Part shown: positions 26,394 to 36,118 of the stretch, one piece after another | Layout: each line of letters opens with the position of its first letter | Position numbering within the stretch: the first letter of the stretch is position 1 | NCBI GenBank assembly: GCA_019192545.1 | Contig: JAHCMI010000033.1 | Span: forward strand, 23,300 to 87,299 | From: Rivularia sp. MS3 | Lineage (GTDB): Bacteria; Cyanobacteriota; Cyanobacteriia; Cyanobacteriales; Nostocaceae | Direction: 5' to 3' | Length of the DNA stretch: 64,000 nt | Notes under the pieces: generated by a model | The model's database searches: none | What the model saw: the letters and a program-made list of their open reading frames with translations, nothing else | What the model was told of the DNA's origin: nothing | Made by a program: the position numbers and the translations under genes

Positions 26394-27120
26394 TTTAAAT
26401 CTGCTTGAGGTGGATTAATTGTTGTTGTTACGTGTTTTATTTTTTATATAACGACATATAACGACAACCAAAAGACCAAAATTTATATGCTAATTGACTG
26501 AGTGAACTGCATCAATAATTTTAAGTTACGTTAATTTGTCCTTTCTAATGTATCGGAGATTGTGTATCACAAAACTTGTTACAAGCTTTTGATGTGTTAT
26601 GGTGTTTACCGAAGGTGCCGTCTCGATGGCTGCAACTCACTATTTTTTCTTTACGGAAAAATAGTTATTGGCTACACCGCTTGCTTACCCTAACATGCCG
26701 AGGTTACGGTGGGGTTCTTTTTTTTGATGTTCCGAGTTAGTTTAACTCTGATATTGCTACCACTGCGTAGTAAACTATCAGAAAATAGAATGCGATATAC
26801 ACCATCCAGTGTATGTTAGTTTAGCTTGTTCGTTGGAACAAAAATAGTGGCTTGTGTTCTTTTCTTATTAGACAAGAAATATTCTCAAAAATATTCTTGT
26901 GTAAAAGTTTCACTATCAAACGAAACCCTACTTGCGAATCGTGTTAAACGTTTTGATTGTAGGAAAAAGGTAAAGTCAATGGAGTAATTTTTTGGCTGAG
27001 TAGTGAGTAATTTTTAGTAGTATTGCTATCGATGCTATACTAAATACCCAAATTGCTTTCCAGAACTATTTTCTGGAATTACCCTCCTTATCTACAATAT
27101 AAAGTAATGGTTCCATTTCC

Positions 27121-27420
27121 CGAGGCGGTTTGACTGCTGACCAAATTGTTACCGATTCTACATAGGGCAGTTCAGTTAGTCGGCAGTTACTCCAAGTACA
27201 TTTTCAGAGTTAGGTGGTGTCAAAGTACCCGAACGTGTAGAACAATTGAACAGTAAGTTGATTTTCCTTTCTACTGATAAACGGAAAAACAGCGATCAAT
27301 TTTTTCATGTTACCTTTCAAAAACTTTGCCGTTCATAATCAAAACGACGAAGTAAGAATTATTTCAGGTGTGCTTTGTCAGATTGGTCTTAATGTTGGTT
27401 CTTGTAGACCCAACAAACTC
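27121..27420 (+). pseudogene. Decayed coding remnant of unknown family
   Basis: Protein-like stretches appear in shifting frames. 27121 reads RGGLTADQIVTDST before a TAG. 27180-27339 reads with AVTPSTFSELGGVKVPERV and then LIFLSTDKRKNSDQFF before TAA. A neighbouring frame then continues VHNQNDEVRIISGVL to a TGA near 27421. Interrupted but sensible sequence in several frames is what an old pseudogene looks like. I do not recognise the family. Confidence 0.3.
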
Positions 27421-27469
27421 TGAGATAATCGTGTAATACCCTCTTTGGGGGCGGGTAATTCGTTTCTAA

Positions 27470-27583
27470 ATGACCGAAACAATTTTATATTTAATATTTT
27501 GGATTGTGGTTTCAAGCAAGGCAATCTTAGTAGACATGGTACTTGTTGCAGTTGTCATGCTAATTTCCTGTCGGACTTACTAG
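27470..27583 (+). CDS. Possible 37-aa single-span membrane peptide
   Basis: ATG to TAG reads MTETILYLIFWIVVSSKAIL and then VAVVMLISCRTY after VDMVL, an almost continuous hydrophobic peptide of the size of photosystem small subunits. There is no good ribosome site and no recognised family, so this may be chance. Confidence 0.2.
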   Translation: MTETILYLIFWIVVSSKAILVDMVLVAVVMLISCRTY

Positions 27584-27789
27584 AATCTTTTAAACCTACA
27601 GATAAATCTGGGGTTTCAATCCAAAATTGTACATTCCGGACAGTTGCACTCTATGGGAAAACGTTCCGCTCGTATGGGGGGAACCCCGCCACTTCTCTTG
27701 TACTGCGGGAAATCTCGTTTTCTGAGTGGCTCTTGGGAAATGCACTGTCCTCAAAATCTAGCTTGAAAAGTTTTGGGAAGAGAAGTCGG

Positions 27790-27862
27790 GGGGAAGAATA
27801 TCTCCTTCCAAACTGAGCCGCACCTAACGGTGAATGGGGAAGAATATCTCCTCTTCCAAACT
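27790..27862. repeat. Short direct repeat upstream of rnr
   Basis: GGGGAAGAATATCTCC(TC)TTCCAAACT occurs at 27790-27814 and again at 27836-27862, about 46 bp apart. It lies in the leader of rnr and could be a protein- or RNA-binding pair or a small duplication. Confidence 0.55.
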
Positions 27863-27964
27863 TTTCGCAAAATTGATTGACTTCTTTGCAAGTAGTGAGG
27901 GTATACGCAAGAAGACTAACCAATTAAAAAAAACGATGTTTTGACCTCTATGTCGGTTCAGTGC

Positions 27965-30292
27965 ATGGAATTTTCAATCGCTACACTCCTTGCCAATTTT
28001 ACTGATGATAAATTGGTAGCTCGTAAACTTCTAGAAAAAAAACTTGGTTGTGAAGATGATGACAGCATACAAAAACTGCAAATTGCCTTAGATGTTTTAG
28101 AAAAAATTGGAATTTTGGCGAAAGAACGAGGTAAGTATCGTCGTCTTTCAGAGGATTCTTTGATTGAAGCTAAACTTCGCTGTTCTTCTAAAGGCTTTTG
28201 TTTTGCAATTCAAGACGTAGAAGCTGCTGAAGATATTTATATCCGAGAAAGCCATTTAAGTAATGCTTGGAATGGCGATCGCGTTTTAGTCAGAGTTCTT
28301 AAAGAAGGTAGTCGCAGGCGTTCTCCTGAAGGTGAGGTAAAGCTGGTTTTAGAACGTTCTAACCACACTTTATTGGCGCGAATTAAGCAAATAGAAGGGG
28401 GTTTCCGTGCCGTACCTTTGGATGACCGGCTGCTGTTTGAACTCAAATTACGGCAAAATGGTATTACTTTAGACAACGCTATTGATCATCTTGCCCACGT
28501 ACAGGTACTGCGCTATCCCCTTGCTCAATACCCGCCTTTAGGTAAAGTGGTGCAAATTTTAGGTAGCGATGCCGAAGCAGCTGCCGATATTGATTTAGTT
28601 ACCTGTAAACACGACCTTTCTCGTACTTTTTCGGATAACGTCGAAGAAGCTGCCGGAAAATTACCTAAAAGGATACTCAAAGCAGATCGTAAAAGCCGAC
28701 TGGACTTAACAGATAAATATACGATTTGCATTTGCGCTAACGCCGATTCATCAAAAGTTAGAGAAAATGCTATTTCCTTAGAAGAAACTGAAGAAGGAAA
28801 CTGGCTGTTAGGTTTCCATATCGCTGACGTTTCTCATTATGTTAAGCCGGATGAAGCTTTGGATCGCGAAGCTCTCAAACGTGGTAGAAGCGTTTATTTA
28901 GGCAAATTGGTTTTGCCCATGCTACCAGATGCAGTAGCAGCAAGAAGTTCTTTGGTTACCGGAAGCGACAGGTTAGCAATTTCTTTTCTAACTACTTTAG
29001 ATGGGGAAACTGGAGAAGTTCTTGAGTGGGAAATTCAGCCAAGTGTAGTTAATGTAGATACCGATCTAAATCAAAAGCAAGCTAGTCAAGTTCTGGCGGC
29101 TGAAACCAAAGAAGAGCCTGAAGTTGTGGAAATGCTGCAACAGTTGCAAGCCTTAGCAATAGTTCTCAAGGAGCAGCGTTTGGCTAGGGGTAGCTTGCAG
29201 TTAAATCTACCAGTCTTACAAAACCCCTTCTTTGATGAAGGTGCTAGCGGTTGCGTTACTGAAACTGATTCGCCAGTTAGTTCTTTGTTAACTGAATTAG
29301 TGCTGTTAACAAATCAATTAATGGCGATTCATTTGAACGCTTTGGGTATTCCAGCGATTTGGCGAGTTCAAGGGGCACCAGATCCGGACGATGTTCAAGA
29401 AATGCTCAAATTAGCAATTAACTTGGGTGTAGAGCTTGCTTTACCGGATGATATTGAAATTCAACCTTTAGATTATCAACACTTAACTAAAGTGTTTGCT
29501 GAATCTGCTTCCGAACAAGTTCTGACTTATTTATTGCAAGATACTCTCAAGCCACCTACCTATACCACCAATCAAGGCGGACACTTTGGTTTAGCTTTAC
29601 CAGACGGTTATCTTCACTGTACCTCTCCCATGCGACGCTATCCCGATTTACTGATGCAAAGGGTATATTACTCTTTAATCGAAAACGGACGCGATCGCCG
29701 TAATACTCGCGTAAAAGAAAGAGTAAATTTACGTTCGAGCAACTGTCATGGTGACATTAACTGGAACGTGCTACCTCCGGAACTACAGCAGGAACTACAA
29801 ACTGATTTAGCTAGGGTAATTACCCAAATTAACGATAGAGAAAAGGAAGTCCAAGAAGCTGAAGCGGATTTAGAAGGTTTAAAAAGAGCCGCTTTAATGA
29901 AACAGCGAATTGGTGAAGTTTTCAGCGGTGTAATTACTGGTGTTCAATCATACGGGTTCTTTGTTGAAATTGAGGTACCCGCTCAAGAAGCTGAAGAAAT
30001 TAGCAACATACCTTTGCGGGTGGAAGGGCTAGTACATGTCAGTTCTCTCAAAGACGATTGGTATGAATATCGCGCTCGGCAGCAGGCATTATTCGGCCGC
30101 AAAAATCGCGCATCTTATCGACTGGGCGACCGCGTAGCCGTTCAGGTCAAGAGTGTTGATTATTACCGTCAGCAAATTGATTTAGTAACTGTAGGTAACG
30201 ATGATGGAGCAAGCGATCGCGATTCGGATTCCGGTTACTATGCTAACCATCATTACCAGTCAGATGATATGGAAGACTACGAAGAAGATTAA
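27965..30292 (+). CDS. rnr: Ribonuclease R / RNase II family exoribonuclease
   Basis: 3'-5' exoribonuclease, 775 aa from the ATG at MEFSIATLLANF (the track's TTG start adds eight residues). An N-terminal winged-helix part is followed by cold-shock domains (KLRCSSKGFCFAIQDVEAAEDI). The RNB catalytic domain shows the acidic magnesium-site cluster in FHIADVSHYVKPDEALDREA, and later GHFGLALPDGYLHCTSPMRRYPDL. An S1 RNA-binding domain sits near residue 655 onwards (GEVFSGVITGVQSYGFFVEIE), and the tail is acidic. The catalytic aspartates appear intact. Confidence 0.93.
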   Translation: MEFSIATLLANFTDDKLVARKLLEKKLGCEDDDSIQKLQIALDVLEKIGILAKERGKYRRLSEDSLIEAKLRCSSKGFCFAIQDVEAAEDIYIRESHLSNAWNGDRVLVRVLKEGSRRRSPEGEVKLVLERSNHTLLARIKQIEGGFRAVPLDDRLLFELKLRQNGITLDNAIDHLAHVQVLRYPLAQYPPLGKVVQILGSDAEAAADIDLVTCKHDLSRTFSDNVEEAAGKLPKRILKADRKSRLDLTDKYTICICANADSSKVRENAISLEETEEGNWLLGFHIADVSHYVKPDEALDREALKRGRSVYLGKLVLPMLPDAVAARSSLVTGSDRLAISFLTTLDGETGEVLEWEIQPSVVNVDTDLNQKQASQVLAAETKEEPEVVEMLQQLQALAIVLKEQRLARGSLQLNLPVLQNPFFDEGASGCVTETDSPVSSLLTELVLLTNQLMAIHLNALGIPAIWRVQGAPDPDDVQEMLKLAINLGVELALPDDIEIQPLDYQHLTKVFAESASEQVLTYLLQDTLKPPTYTTNQGGHFGLALPDGYLHCTSPMRRYPDLLMQRVYYSLIENGRDRRNTRVKERVNLRSSNCHGDINWNVLPPELQQELQTDLARVITQINDREKEVQEAEADLEGLKRAALMKQRIGEVFSGVITGVQSYGFFVEIEVPAQEAEEISNIPLRVEGLVHVSSLKDDWYEYRARQQALFGRKNRASYRLGDRVAVQVKSVDYYRQQIDLVTVGNDDGASDRDSDSGYYANHHYQSDDMEDYEED

Positions 30293-30415
30293 ATAAAAAG
30301 TTAGGAGTTAGAAGTTTTTAAGAAGGAGTAAGGAGTAAGTAGTAAGTAAACCTCCGCAACTGTTTCACAAGTAGCAAGTAATTTCTATTCTTATAGAGTT
30401 TCTTAACCCTCTATC

Positions 30416-30506
30416 GCTTACTTATTGCTCGCTACTTGTTACTTATTACTGATTACTTATTACTTGCTACTTGCTACTCATTACTCCCTACCCATTACTC
30501 TTACAA
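30416..30506. repeat. Heptameric tandem repeat array (NNTTACT/NNCTACT type) before ubiX
   Basis: About 13 degenerate 7-nt units in register: TTGTTAC TTATTAC TGATTAC TTATTAC TTGCTAC TTGCTAC TCATTAC TCCCTAC CCATTAC. It ends a few bases before the ubiX GTG. The 25-residue N-terminal extension in the ORF track is the translation of this array and is not protein. Confidence 0.8.
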
Positions 30507-30510
30507 ACAA

Positions 30511-31128
30511 GTGTCTAATAACGCCCGCCCATTAATATTAGGTGTCTCTGGTGCATCAGGTCTTATTTACGCTGTACGCGCCCTAAAGTTTTTGTTAGAA
30601 GCCGATTATGCTATCGAATTAGTAGCATCGAAATCAAGCTTTATGGTTTGGCAATCGGAAAATGCTACTCCTATGCCAGCAGAGCCAAAAGCTCAAGAGC
30701 AATTTTGGCGAAACCAAGCAGGAGTAGAAAAAGCTGGGTTACTGCGCTGCCATCCTTGGGCTGATGTGGGGGCAAACATTGCAAGCGGTTCTTTTCGTAC
30801 TTTAGGAATGATAATTATGCCTTGCAGTATGAGTACTGTAGGTAAATTAGCCGGTGGTTTAAGTTCGGATTTGTTAGAAAGGGCTGCCGATGTTCAACTC
30901 AAAGAAGGGCGAAAGCTTGTAATTGTCCCTCGCGAGACTCCTTTTAGCTTGATTCATTTACGAAATCTGGTCAGTTTAGCTGAAGCTGGAGCTAAAATAG
31001 TTCCTGCTATTCCAGCTTGGTATCACAATCCCCAAACTGTTGAGGATTTAGTTGATTTTGTTGTAGCTCGTAGTTTAGATCAACTCGATATTGATTGCGT
31101 ACCTATTAAACGCTGGCAAGGTCGTTGA
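30511..31128 (+). CDS. ubiX: Flavin prenyltransferase UbiX
   Basis: Makes prenylated FMN from FMN and dimethylallyl phosphate for UbiD-type decarboxylases; in cyanobacteria it supports plastoquinone/quinone synthesis. I choose the GTG at 30511 (VSNNARPLILGVSGASGLIY), which leaves the FMN-binding GVSGASG motif at the usual distance from the start and gives 205 aa. Other family motifs are MIIMPCSMSTVGKLAGGLSSDLLERAADV and VPRETPFSLIHLRN. It lies about 0.2 kb after rnr on the same strand. Confidence 0.93.
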   Translation: MSNNARPLILGVSGASGLIYAVRALKFLLEADYAIELVASKSSFMVWQSENATPMPAEPKAQEQFWRNQAGVEKAGLLRCHPWADVGANIASGSFRTLGMIIMPCSMSTVGKLAGGLSSDLLERAADVQLKEGRKLVIVPRETPFSLIHLRNLVSLAEAGAKIVPAIPAWYHNPQTVEDLVDFVVARSLDQLDIDCVPIKRWQGR

Positions 31129-31239
31129 TAAATTATAAAGTAAAGGTGTCATTGACTTAGGGTTGAAGCCACTGAGCTTGTAAGCACTGCGTCGGCAGGT
31201 TGGAATACAAGCTCGTTTCCAAACTATGAAGATGTTTTT

Positions 31240-31992
31240 ATGACTGTAATTCGCTTAATTCTCTTAGTTGCAGTACTGGGAGGACTTATGCTATTGCTAG
31301 CGCAAAATTGGTCTCCCGCAATACCGTTAGTTTTCCTTGGCTTACGAACTCAACCAGTTTCTTTAGCCATATGGATGTTGTTGTGTGCTGCTGCTGGTGC
31401 TTTCACTTCTTTGGTTATTAGCGGCTTAGTTCAATTATCAAGCCGTGCTGTTTCGCCGCAACCTCAAAGAATATCCTACGAGCCTTCAGAAGATTCACCC
31501 CGTGTTAACAAACGAACTGATAGGGAAAATCCTAGAGAAAATAATTTTGAAGATAGAGTATATCCCCCACCGCCAAGCAACTCGCCACAGCCATCCAATC
31601 GGTTTGAGGATGATTATGATGATTGGGACTTAGATAGAAAAGTTAGCGATGATTGGGATTTTGAAGAAAAATTAGAACAAGAATATTTTGAACCATCATC
31701 TCGTCCCGAGTATACAAAAATTCAAGATGATAGGGACTACGAAGATTTTCCGCAACCAGAAAACGATCGCGCCAGAATTACTAACCCATATCCCGATGAT
31801 GACAGGGATTTGAAGGATTCAGGAACAGAAAAAACAGAATCGGTATATGATGCCGATTATCGCGTCATTGTACCTCCTCCAGCAGCTTCCACAACTTCCC
31901 AAGACTCACAAAATTCTCAGAATAACCAGGATGATGACGATTGGGGTTTCTTAGATGAGGATTTTGCTGAAGATAAATCTGGGCCGAAATAA
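31240..31992 (+). CDS. Membrane protein with LapA-like N-terminus and acidic disordered tail
   Basis: 250 aa. Residues 1-70 hold two hydrophobic helices (LILLVAVLGGLMLLLAQN and SLAIWMLLCAAAGAFTSLVI) in the LapA/DUF1049-like layout. The remaining 180 residues are a very acidic, Pro/Asp/Tyr-rich linker (DDYDDWDLDRKV, DDDDWGFLDEDF) with no fold signal. Anchored in the cytoplasmic or thylakoid membrane with a cytosolic tail is the likely topology. Function unknown. The neighbour ubiX ends 110 bp upstream, and a GAGCTTGTA ... TACAAGCTC palindrome lies between them. Confidence 0.7.
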   Translation: MTVIRLILLVAVLGGLMLLLAQNWSPAIPLVFLGLRTQPVSLAIWMLLCAAAGAFTSLVISGLVQLSSRAVSPQPQRISYEPSEDSPRVNKRTDRENPRENNFEDRVYPPPPSNSPQPSNRFEDDYDDWDLDRKVSDDWDFEEKLEQEYFEPSSRPEYTKIQDDRDYEDFPQPENDRARITNPYPDDDRDLKDSGTEKTESVYDADYRVIVPPPAASTTSQDSQNSQNNQDDDDWGFLDEDFAEDKSGPK

Positions 31993-32043
31993 TTTACTCA
32001 AGCGTATTTCAGTTTACGGCTACATTAAAATTTACTGCCGGAT

Positions 32044-32238
32044 CTACTTGATCCCACAACGTTCGCGAGATTCTTGTTTGACTCTACCATTCATCGCTGC
32101 TTCTTGAAGAATCACGAAAGCGTTAAAATCTTCCCAGTCATAATGGGTTGTTAGTAACCGGCGCAGCTGATTTTCCGCTTCTACGCTTAAATAACCTGTT
32201 GCTAAAGCTTTTTGTACTACATCACGAATTCTAACCAT
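32044..32238 (-). CDS. Conserved small cyanobacterial protein, function unknown
   Basis: 64 aa, helical, with MVRIRDVVQKALATGYLSVEAENQLRRLL as the conserved-looking N-terminus. This sort of short all-helical protein is common in cyanobacteria and carries no catalytic motif. It converges on the acidic membrane protein gene 51 bp away. Confidence 0.65.
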   Translation of the reverse strand: MVRIRDVVQKALATGYLSVEAENQLRRLLTTHYDWEDFNAFVILQEAAMNGRVKQESRERCGIK

Positions 32239-32771
32239 TAATCAAATCTCCCTTCTTTGCTTGGCCCTACTACTATTTGTTCGAGCTTTCTAGGCTAAAA
32301 TATGCAGCCGCTAAAAGTTGGGCGGATTTTGCAATACAAAATGTTTTTGGAATTATAGAAAATTTTTGTCATTTAAAACACCACACCATAAAAGTTTATT
32401 AACGATGAAATTCATCTAATCAGTTTGCAACAATTTGGATATTTAATTCGATACTTAAGTAGTTTGAGTAAGTCTCTATACAAAGTATTGTCTTTGATTT
32501 AAACCACTACTCTTCAACCTACTTTTCCAGACCCTGCATTAATGACTTACACCAATTGAATAAAGTTTCAAAGAATTTTTATTAAGTTTACGTTAAGTTC
32601 AAAGATAGCGAAGTCACTACCAATTAGTCACCTAACGACCGTTATTAAATTCGTTAGAAGATTTCTATAAATTCGTTATAAATTTATTTTTATTTATTTT
32701 TGCTTTAAAGAAAAATACCTAGAAACTGGTTAAGATAAGCCGTATTCGAGTTTAAAAAATCAGTAAAAATA
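32239..32771. other. Divergent AT-rich promoter region
   Basis: No ORF. Immediately upstream of the NB-ARC gene the 10-mer AAATTCGTTA occurs twice (32647 and 32669), 22 bp apart, about two helical turns, on a very AT-rich background. This could be a regulator site. Confidence 0.4.
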
Positions 32772-34382
32772 ATGAGTACAAGTCGTCGCAAAATAGAAGA
32801 GGAATTTATAGAAGCTAAAAACAATTGGGACTTAGAAAAGTTATATATTGATTTAGCGTCTGCGAAAGGAAAAGCTTTAACACCTGTAGAAAAAAAGTTT
32901 CTTCGAGGTTTGCTATGCGGTTTTAGTCCGGCGGAAATAGCAAGTAAAGTTTATAAAACTCGTAGTAGCAGCACCGTTAGGGTTTATCTTTCTAATGGAT
33001 TATATAAATATATAGAAGAAATGTTGAGCAGGCAAGCTCCAGAATTTATTAAAGTCAAAAACTGGAGTCGGGTGACTCAACTTTTAGAGAAAGCAGGTTA
33101 TAAAAAAGTTTGGCTGCAAATTGAATCGGGAACTCTTAACAAAACTTCAAACAAAACCAAAGCACAGGAAATTGCCAACAATAAATCTACACCCATGCAA
33201 GATTGGGGAGAAGCTGTTGATACCAGCGTTTTTTATGGAAGAACAAAAGAATTAACTGAAGTTGAAAAATGGATTTTACAAGAGAAAGTACGTTTAGTAG
33301 TACTTTTAGGTATGGGTGGAATTGGTAAAACTACTTTTTCTGTAAAGTTAGCGGAACTTCTCAAAGATAATTTTGACTTTATTGTATGGCGTTCTTTGCG
33401 TTTCGCTGCTTCTCCACAGATTATTTTCGACCAAATTTTAGAAGTTGTATCACCAGAAAGCTTCACAAAAGGACAAAGTATTTCTAGCAGTATTTCTCAG
33501 TTAGTTAGTTGTTTGCGTTCGACTCGTAGCTTAATTATTTTAGACCATGTAGATTCAATTTTATTCAGCAATTATAATGCTGAGGTTCCGGAATATACAG
33601 ACTTATTATCGGGTAATAGCAGCGCCATCGCTCAATCAAATATAAATGTAAACGTACCTTCGATTGAATATCTTCCCGGTTATGAAGCCTTTGGAGAGTT
33701 TATTCAGCGTTTGGGAGAATCTCAACATCTAAGTTGTTTATTGTTGACTAGTAGAGAGAAACCTCAAGAAATTGCTGCTCTTGAAGGAAAAACGTTACCA
33801 GTTCGCTGCTTGAAATTAACGGGGTTAAATAAATCACAAAGTAAAGAAATTTTGGAATTAAAAGGATTTACAAGTGTTGATTTAGAAGAATCGCAACAGA
33901 TAATGCGGCGGTATGCGGGAAATCCTTTGTTCATTAAATTAGCTGCTACGGCTATTGATGAATTGTTTGCTGGGCAAATAGACAAATTTCTCCAGCAGGA
34001 GACAGTAGTGTTTGGGGGTATTCGCTGTTGTTTAGACGAGCAATTCAATCGTTTGTCTGTTGTAGAAAAGCAGATTATGTATTTGCTAGCTCTTAATGGT
34101 GATTTTGATTTAAAGAAACTGCAAAAAAAGTTGATGTTAAAGGTATCGCAGCGATTAACACTTGAAGCAGTAGAATTGCTGCAAAGACGCTGTTTGCTTG
34201 AAATACAAGAGTCTAGTTTTTCTCTTACACCAGTATTGAGAGAGTATTTGATTGAAAAGCTGATTGAAGAAAATTTTAAACTTAGCCGGGATGAAGCAAG
34301 TTCGCTATTATTTGCTCATACTATTTTTGAAAAGCAACTGAAAAACCATCTAAAAGTAACTCGCTTAAACAACGAACTTTAA
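32772..34382 (+). CDS. NB-ARC STAND ATPase with N-terminal vMAP-type helix-turn-helix domain
   Basis: 536 aa. Residues 15-115 form an HTH-like domain (LTPVEKKFLRGLLCGFSPAEIASKVY) of the type found at the head of vWA-MoxR-associated STAND proteins. The NB-ARC core follows with Walker A GMGGIGKTTF at 180-189, a Walker B strand SLIILDHVDSI at about 250, an arginine-containing sensor LLTSREKP and the GxP-type motif YAGNPLFIKLAA. A winged-helix region makes the C-terminus. The usual C-terminal sensor repeats (WD40, TPR) are absent, so the protein stops right after the switch domain. It may act as a regulator or with a separate sensor. Confidence 0.85.
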   Translation: MSTSRRKIEEEFIEAKNNWDLEKLYIDLASAKGKALTPVEKKFLRGLLCGFSPAEIASKVYKTRSSSTVRVYLSNGLYKYIEEMLSRQAPEFIKVKNWSRVTQLLEKAGYKKVWLQIESGTLNKTSNKTKAQEIANNKSTPMQDWGEAVDTSVFYGRTKELTEVEKWILQEKVRLVVLLGMGGIGKTTFSVKLAELLKDNFDFIVWRSLRFAASPQIIFDQILEVVSPESFTKGQSISSSISQLVSCLRSTRSLIILDHVDSILFSNYNAEVPEYTDLLSGNSSAIAQSNINVNVPSIEYLPGYEAFGEFIQRLGESQHLSCLLLTSREKPQEIAALEGKTLPVRCLKLTGLNKSQSKEILELKGFTSVDLEESQQIMRRYAGNPLFIKLAATAIDELFAGQIDKFLQQETVVFGGIRCCLDEQFNRLSVVEKQIMYLLALNGDFDLKKLQKKLMLKVSQRLTLEAVELLQRRCLLEIQESSFSLTPVLREYLIEKLIEENFKLSRDEASSLLFAHTIFEKQLKNHLKVTRLNNEL

Positions 34383-34422
34383 AGTAGAGTGAAAATTAGG
34401 AACTCAATTGCTTAGCTAAGAA

Positions 34423-34968
34423 GTGAAAAATTTATTGCAAGGAATCAACCTGTATTTAATTGGCATGATGGGTGCTGGTAAAACCACTGTAGGGCGTTTA
34501 CTCGCGAAAGAACTGGGATATGGGTTTGTAGATACCGATGAAGTTATTACTGCATCTGCAAAAAAAAGTATTAATCAAATATTTGCGACTGAGGGAGAAG
34601 TTGAATTTCGTCAGTTGGAAAGTGATGTTCTCTCTCAAGTCAGCGCTTACACAAAGTTAACTGTAGCAACCGGCGGAGGTATTGTATTAAAGCCCGAAAA
34701 CTGGAGTTACCTGCATCACGGTTTAATCGTTTGGTTGGATGCAACCGCTGAATTATTATATGACCGTTTAAAGGAAGATACTACAAGACCTTTGTTACGA
34801 GATAGTAATCCACTATTAAAATTACGTAATATTTTGGAACAAAGGCAATCGCTGTATGCTTTAGCTGATTTACGAATCACTATCAAAGACGGGGAAACTC
34901 CGGAAGAAATTGCTAAGCGAGTACTTACACAGATTCCTAGCGTTTTAAAAAACACCTCTGCTCCTTAA
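34423..34968 (+). CDS. aroK: Shikimate kinase
   Basis: Phosphorylates shikimate in aromatic amino-acid synthesis. 181 aa from GTG. The P-loop GMMGAGKTTVG is at about residues 14-24, the shikimate-site DTDE motif at about 38-41, R(Q)LE near 62, and the GGGIV loop at about 85. The lid RPLLRD is present. The start lies 40 bp after the NB-ARC gene; the pairing is probably not functional. Confidence 0.95.
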   Translation: MKNLLQGINLYLIGMMGAGKTTVGRLLAKELGYGFVDTDEVITASAKKSINQIFATEGEVEFRQLESDVLSQVSAYTKLTVATGGGIVLKPENWSYLHHGLIVWLDATAELLYDRLKEDTTRPLLRDSNPLLKLRNILEQRQSLYALADLRITIKDGETPEEIAKRVLTQIPSVLKNTSAP

Positions 34969-35179
34969 TTTGAATTTATTTAGCTATTTTTCTTGTTACT
35001 CGATTGGAAAATTTTTGATCGCAAATAACAATTAAGCCGGTAGCTATTGTAGAGTTAGTGATAAGAGACTGAATAACTGGTAGAAACCGGCTATTTCTCC
35101 CCTAAATAATCTATAAATTCCTACAGCACCAAACTCTTCTAAACTAACTAGATTCGGGTTAAATAATACAACGTTGCTT

Positions 35180-36073
35180 ATGATGGTTAACGATACTGAA
35201 TATATTCACCAGGATGCAGCCAGTCGGGTAAAAGTTTTAAGTGAAGCACTACCTTATATACAAAAATTTGCTGGTAGAACAGTAGTTGTAAAATATGGGG
35301 GTGCGGCGATGAAAGATAGTACCCTCAAAGATAAAGTTATTCGTGATGTTGTTTTCTTATCTTGTGTAGGCTTGCGTCCGATTTTAGTTCATGGCGGTGG
35401 CCCAGAAATAAATACTTGGCTCGGTAAAATTGGAATTGAACCCCAATTTAAAGATGGTTTACGAGTCACGGATGCTCCGACAATGGAAGTGGTAGAAATG
35501 GTGTTGGTTGGTCGAGTTAACAAAGAGATTGTTGCTAAAATCAACCAGGCTGGTGGAAATGCAGTGGGTTTATGCGGTAAGGATGGTAACTTAATTACTG
35601 CTCGTCACCAAGGGCAAGAAGGTATTGGTTTTGTTGGTGAAGTAAGCTCTGTAAATACCGAAATTTTAGGAACTTTAGTAGAGAGTGGCTATATCCCGGT
35701 AGTATCGAGCGTGGCGGCTGACGATACGGGACAAGCTTACAATATTAATGCCGATACAGTAGCTGGAGAAATAGCTGCGGCATTAGGTGCAGAAAAGTTA
35801 ATTTTGCTTACCGATACGCGGGGTATTTTAGAAAATTATCAAGAACCTTCTACTTTGATTCCAAAGGTAGATATTAAGGAAGCTCGCGACTTGATTTCAC
35901 GGGGTATAGTCGCTGGGGGAATGATACCCAAGGTAACCTGTTGCGTGCGTTCTTTGGCTCAAGGAGTACGTGCAGCACACATTATCGATGGTCGCATTCC
36001 CCATGCTCTTTTGCTAGAAATATTTACCGATGGTGGTATTGGGACAATGATTCTGGGTTCTCAAATTAAGTAA
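35180..36073 (+). CDS. argB: Acetylglutamate kinase
   Basis: Second step of arginine synthesis, phosphorylating N-acetylglutamate; in cyanobacteria the enzyme is activated by the signal protein PII. Motifs seen are [12 protein letters not shown] near residue 35, [10 protein letters not shown] near 75, and the C-terminal GGMIPK loop and GTMI end. Length 297 aa with an N-terminal helix ([19 protein letters not shown]) as in PII-regulated, arginine-inhibited enzymes. The ATG at 35180 is preferred over the track TTG at 35174. Confidence 0.95.
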   Translation: MMVNDTEYIHQDAASRVKVLSEALPYIQKFAGRTVVVKYGGAAMKDSTLKDKVIRDVVFLSCVGLRPILVHGGGPEINTWLGKIGIEPQFKDGLRVTDAPTMEVVEMVLVGRVNKEIVAKINQAGGNAVGLCGKDGNLITARHQGQEGIGFVGEVSSVNTEILGTLVESGYIPVVSSVAADDTGQAYNINADTVAGEIAAALGAEKLILLTDTRGILENYQEPSTLIPKVDIKEARDLISRGIVAGGMIPKVTCCVRSLAQGVRAAHIIDGRIPHALLLEIFTDGGIGTMILGSQIK

Positions 36074-36118
36074 AATATTGTTTAAATTGTCTTTTTGAAT
36101 TGCGCGTTTAAATTGTAA

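Larger units (their letters stand above)
26394..27964. other. Gene-poor 1.5-kb region with decayed coding fragments
   Basis: No complete gene is supported. The section 26600-26740 has the stem CTATTTTT ... AAAAATAG and a T-run. Fragments with protein-like sequence but frame breaks lie at 27121-27420. A possible 37-codon membrane ORF lies at 27470-27583. Just before rnr a 26-27-bp sequence occurs twice (27790 and 27836). The 123-aa (+) and 90-aa (-) track ORFs overlap each other and lack protein-like composition. Confidence 0.5.

Noticed and set aside
26600-26740. Possible structured RNA (tmRNA, RNase P or 6S) in the gap before rnr
   Set aside because: None of the conserved sequences I know for these RNAs could be found; only a simple AT hairpin is visible.
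27445-27816. 123-aa plus-strand ORF upstream of rnr
   Set aside because: Composition is irregular, it overlaps a 90-aa ORF on the other strand and a direct repeat, and no family is recognised.
27651-27923. 90-aa minus-strand ORF upstream of rnr
   Set aside because: Contains the doubled repeat motif and no recognisable domain; likely chance.
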